Shown here: positions 34,101 through 34,990 of the stretch, one piece after another
Numbering within the stretch: the first letter of the stretch is position 1
How the letters are laid out: every line of letters begins with the position of its first letter
Assembly: GCA_903889915.1 (NCBI GenBank)
Contig: CAISZK010000284.1
Coordinates: 1-34,990, forward strand
Source: an uncultured Bacteroidota bacterium
GTDB taxonomy: Bacteria; Bacteroidota; Bacteroidia; Bacteroidales; CG2-30-32-10
Length of the DNA: 34,990 nucleotides
Reading direction: 5' to 3'
The notes under the pieces: model-generated
Databases searched by the model: none
The model's input: the letters and a program-made list of their open reading frames with translations, nothing else
Told to the model about the DNA's origin: nothing
Translations under genes and position numbers: made by a program

Positions 34101-34990
34101 ACACCGGCTGCAACAACGACCTACACGGTAACAGGAACATCAAACGGATGCAGCAACACGGCTACTGTTGTTGTGAATGTAAATCCAACTCCGGTGATCA
34201 ATGTTACAGCATCGGTGAACCCGATTTGTCCAGGAACTTCAACTACATTAACTGCCAGTGGGGGCACTTCCTACACATGGAGCAATGGCCTGGGAACAAT
34301 AAACCCCAGAACTGTTTCACCTGCAACAACCACAACATATACTGTTACCGGTACAAATGGAGGCTGCACAAATACAGCAAGCATAACCATTGTTGTGAAT
34401 CCAATTGTTACCATCACAGCAACTCCAAGTACAGTTTGTTCAGGTACTTCATCAACACTGACAGCAAACGGAGCTGCAACTTATTTATGGAGCAACGGAT
34501 TGGGGGCATCAAATCCGTTGATCGTAAATCCTGTTGCAACGACAATTTATACAGTAACCGGAACATTGAACGGATGCGCCAATACGGCCAATGTAACAGT
34601 AAATGTGATCCCAATTCCACCTATCAATATTTCCGCTTCGCCAACTTCAATTTGTCCGGGATCTTCAACAACTCTGACAGCAACCGGAGGTACAACTTAT
34701 AACTGGTGCAATGGTTTGGGAACTTTAAATCATGTTACAGTTTCTCCGGTTACAACAACAACCTATACTGTCACCGGTACATTGAACGGATGCACAGGGA
34801 CAGCAAATATTACTATTGTGGTGAATCCAATTCCAAATGTAAGTGTATCGGCATCGGTGAATCCAATATGTCCGGGATCTTCAACAATATTAACTGCAAG
34901 CGGTGCCACTTCTTATACCTGGAGCAATGGTTTGGGAACGACAAATCCTGTGACAGCAACACCTCCAACAACAACAACCTATACAGTTAC
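31173..34990 (+). CDS. Large secreted repeat protein (Ig/PKD-like repeats), truncated at window end
   Basis: The frame opens at the ATG at 31173 and stays open to the window edge: at least 1272 codons with no stop. A signal peptide (about 1-27, ending LFSQ) is followed by a globular N-terminal domain (about 28-225) of concanavalin/LamG-like appearance. From residue about 230 come tandem Ig/PKD-like repeats of 70-72 residues. Each contains a Cys in an IC-x-G segment, LTASGA-T-Y-WSNGLGT, a TTTTYTVTGT strand, a second Cys in GC, and a VNP-type linker. Such proteins are usually cell-surface adhesins or gliding-associated proteins and end in a type IX sorting domain, which would lie beyond the window. 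AGGAG lies just upstream of the ATG. Exact function is unknown. Confidence 0.9.
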   Translation, partial: MKKTIYFFVLYILFQLITLFNQSLFSQPIWHDNFDVDTLHHFPMNWIASGNGMTSTITDTNYVSLPYSCEMTGISGENSEALLHRQFDSAFSCYQFQFYYLFTGIGQVGGHAYHGVFGLQKDPVTPTSDYRDIVIFDTNHTIKTWLSQTVIGHYSDNQWVKIKVVYERPGAQIRISYYVNDLFIMSESTPAYAYESQLKYCTLKSGDTKCLFEDIVASVYNPKIVAGHDTTVCFGQPVTLTATGGTTFNWNHGVIQGVPFVPLTTMTYTVTGASCGGVDTSAVTVFVNPNPVVGISASSTTICAGNTITLTASGANGFLWSNGLGTSNTVTVAPVTTTTYVVTGTSAGCTSTASITITVNPLPVLNVSTTANPICTGSSTTLIVSGATTYTWSNGLGTSAHVGVTPATTTTYTVTGTTMGCTASAAVTVTVNTIPVVNVSTSAGAICPGTSATLTASGAATYQWSNTPATSNPLTVTPAATTIYTVTGTLAGCTATASVGVTVSPIVSISTTAGHICAGTSVTLTASGAALYSWNQGLGNSCQVSVTPATTTTFTVTGILNGCSNAASVTITVNPIPIVNISATLTSLCAGNSTILTASGASNYTWSNSLGTSNPVTVSPAAATIYTVTGTSAGCSGAANITIHVNPIPIVSITAPVNPICAGTSTTLTASGATTYTWSNGLGTLSHATVTPAATTTYTVTGTANGCVATASYTVTVTPHPVVTISPSSNPICAGNPATLTATGATTYNWSNGLGTVNHVTVTPASATTYTVTGTTSGCTSSTSITVNVNPIPIVSVVASVNPVCPGSPTILTTNGATTYNWSNGLGTTNSVTASPTATTTYTVTGTSGGCTNTASITVIVNPIVTIAASANTICNGTSTTLTASGASGYSWCNGLGTSNHVTVAPASTTTYTVTGTLNGCSNTANITITVNPIPTLNTTASPNPICPGNSSTLTATGATTYNWSNGLGTLNHATVTPAATTTYTVTGTSNGCSNTATVVVNVNPTPVINVTASVNPICPGTSTTLTASGGTSYTWSNGLGTINPRTVSPATTTTYTVTGTNGGCTNTASITIVVNPIVTITATPSTVCSGTSSTLTANGAATYLWSNGLGASNPLIVNPVATTIYTVTGTLNGCANTANVTVNVIPIPPINISASPTSICPGSSTTLTATGGTTYNWCNGLGTLNHVTVSPVTTTTYTVTGTLNGCTGTANITIVVNPIPNVSVSASVNPICPGSSTILTASGATSYTWSNGLGTTNPVTATPPTTTTYTV
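31921..34990 (+). repeat. Fifteen in-frame tandem repeats of 216 or 210 bp
   Basis: The conserved TGG-AGY-AAY-GG region marks unit positions at 31921, 32131, 32347, 32563, 32773, 32989, 33205, 33421, 33637, 33847, 34063, 34279, 34489, 34705 and 34921. Spacings are 216 bp except 210 bp after units 1, 4, 9 and 12. In units 4, 9 and 12 the 6-bp loss removes two residues of the inter-repeat linker (NPIV or SPIV in place of NPIPIV). Unit 1 is shorter in a loop. The last unit is incomplete because the window ends. Confidence 0.95.

Noticed and set aside
34148-34702. 184-codon frame and similar frames (33845-34060, 32720-32998, several on the minus strand) within the repeat protein
   Set aside because: They are alternative frames of tandem repeats whose unit length is divisible by three. 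The main frame has a signal peptide, coherent domains and no stop for over 1270 codons.
1-34990. tRNA, rRNA, prophage, insertion sequence or replication origin
   Set aside because: I found no cloverleaf-like tRNA, no rRNA sequence, no transposase or integrase, and no DnaA-box cluster by reading. A covariance-model search would be needed to exclude small RNAs.

Overview
This window looks like a chromosomal segment of a member of the Bacteroidota (Bacteroidetes). The evidence is protein content typical of that phylum: a type IX secretion C-terminal sorting domain, a GlsA/GlsB-type acyltransferase pair, a MraY with a long insertion, and an FtsI that carries a PASTA domain. Shine-Dalgarno sequences are mostly absent. 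Several promoters fit the Bacteroidota pattern of a TTG (-33) element, a 19-22 nt spacer, and a TAnnTTTG-like (-7) element. The DNA is AT-rich by eye. No species can be named from the sequence alone.

Layout. (1) 1-176: short tandem repeats of 47 and 18 bp. (2) 177-3614, minus strand: a large membrane histidine kinase with five PAS modules. (3) 3615-4469: a long gene-free gap holding a degenerate array of 21-bp period with strong hairpins, then a promoter. (4) 4470-6476: urocanate hydratase (hutU) alone, followed by a terminator. (5) 6690-9295, minus strand: engB and a lipid N-/O-acyltransferase pair resembling GlsB and GlsA. (6) 9678-25652: a nearly complete division and cell wall (dcw) cluster in the order mraZ, rsmH, ftsL-like, ftsI, murE, mraY, murD, ftsW, murG, murC, ftsQ, ftsA, ftsZ. 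It is preceded by a three-repeat MraZ operator and closed by a strong terminator. murF and ddl are not in it. (7) 25838-28375: yqeY, an MFS transporter, and an isochorismatase-fold protein without its catalytic cysteine. (8) 28493-29798: a gene-poor region with palindromes and a striking array of twenty-two 21-bp units without a single indel. (9) 29799-30638, minus strand: a secreted T9SS cargo protein. (10) 31173 to the window end: the start of a very large secreted protein with about fifteen 70-72-residue Ig/PKD-like repeats, cut off by the window edge.

How the genes work together. The dcw products make lipid II: MurC, MurD and MurE (the last with the meso-DAP signature DNPR) build the peptide, and MraY and MurG add the lipid carrier and GlcNAc. 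FtsW and FtsI polymerise and cross-link at the septum. FtsQ, the FtsL-like protein, FtsA and FtsZ assemble the divisome. MraZ probably represses the whole cluster through its own operator. The right-hand part is accessory: repeat-rich intergenic DNA and two secreted surface proteins.

The least explained structures are the two arrays with exact 21-bp spacing (3908-4160 and 28812-29273). They share a period but not a sequence. I cannot decide from sequence alone whether either is translated.
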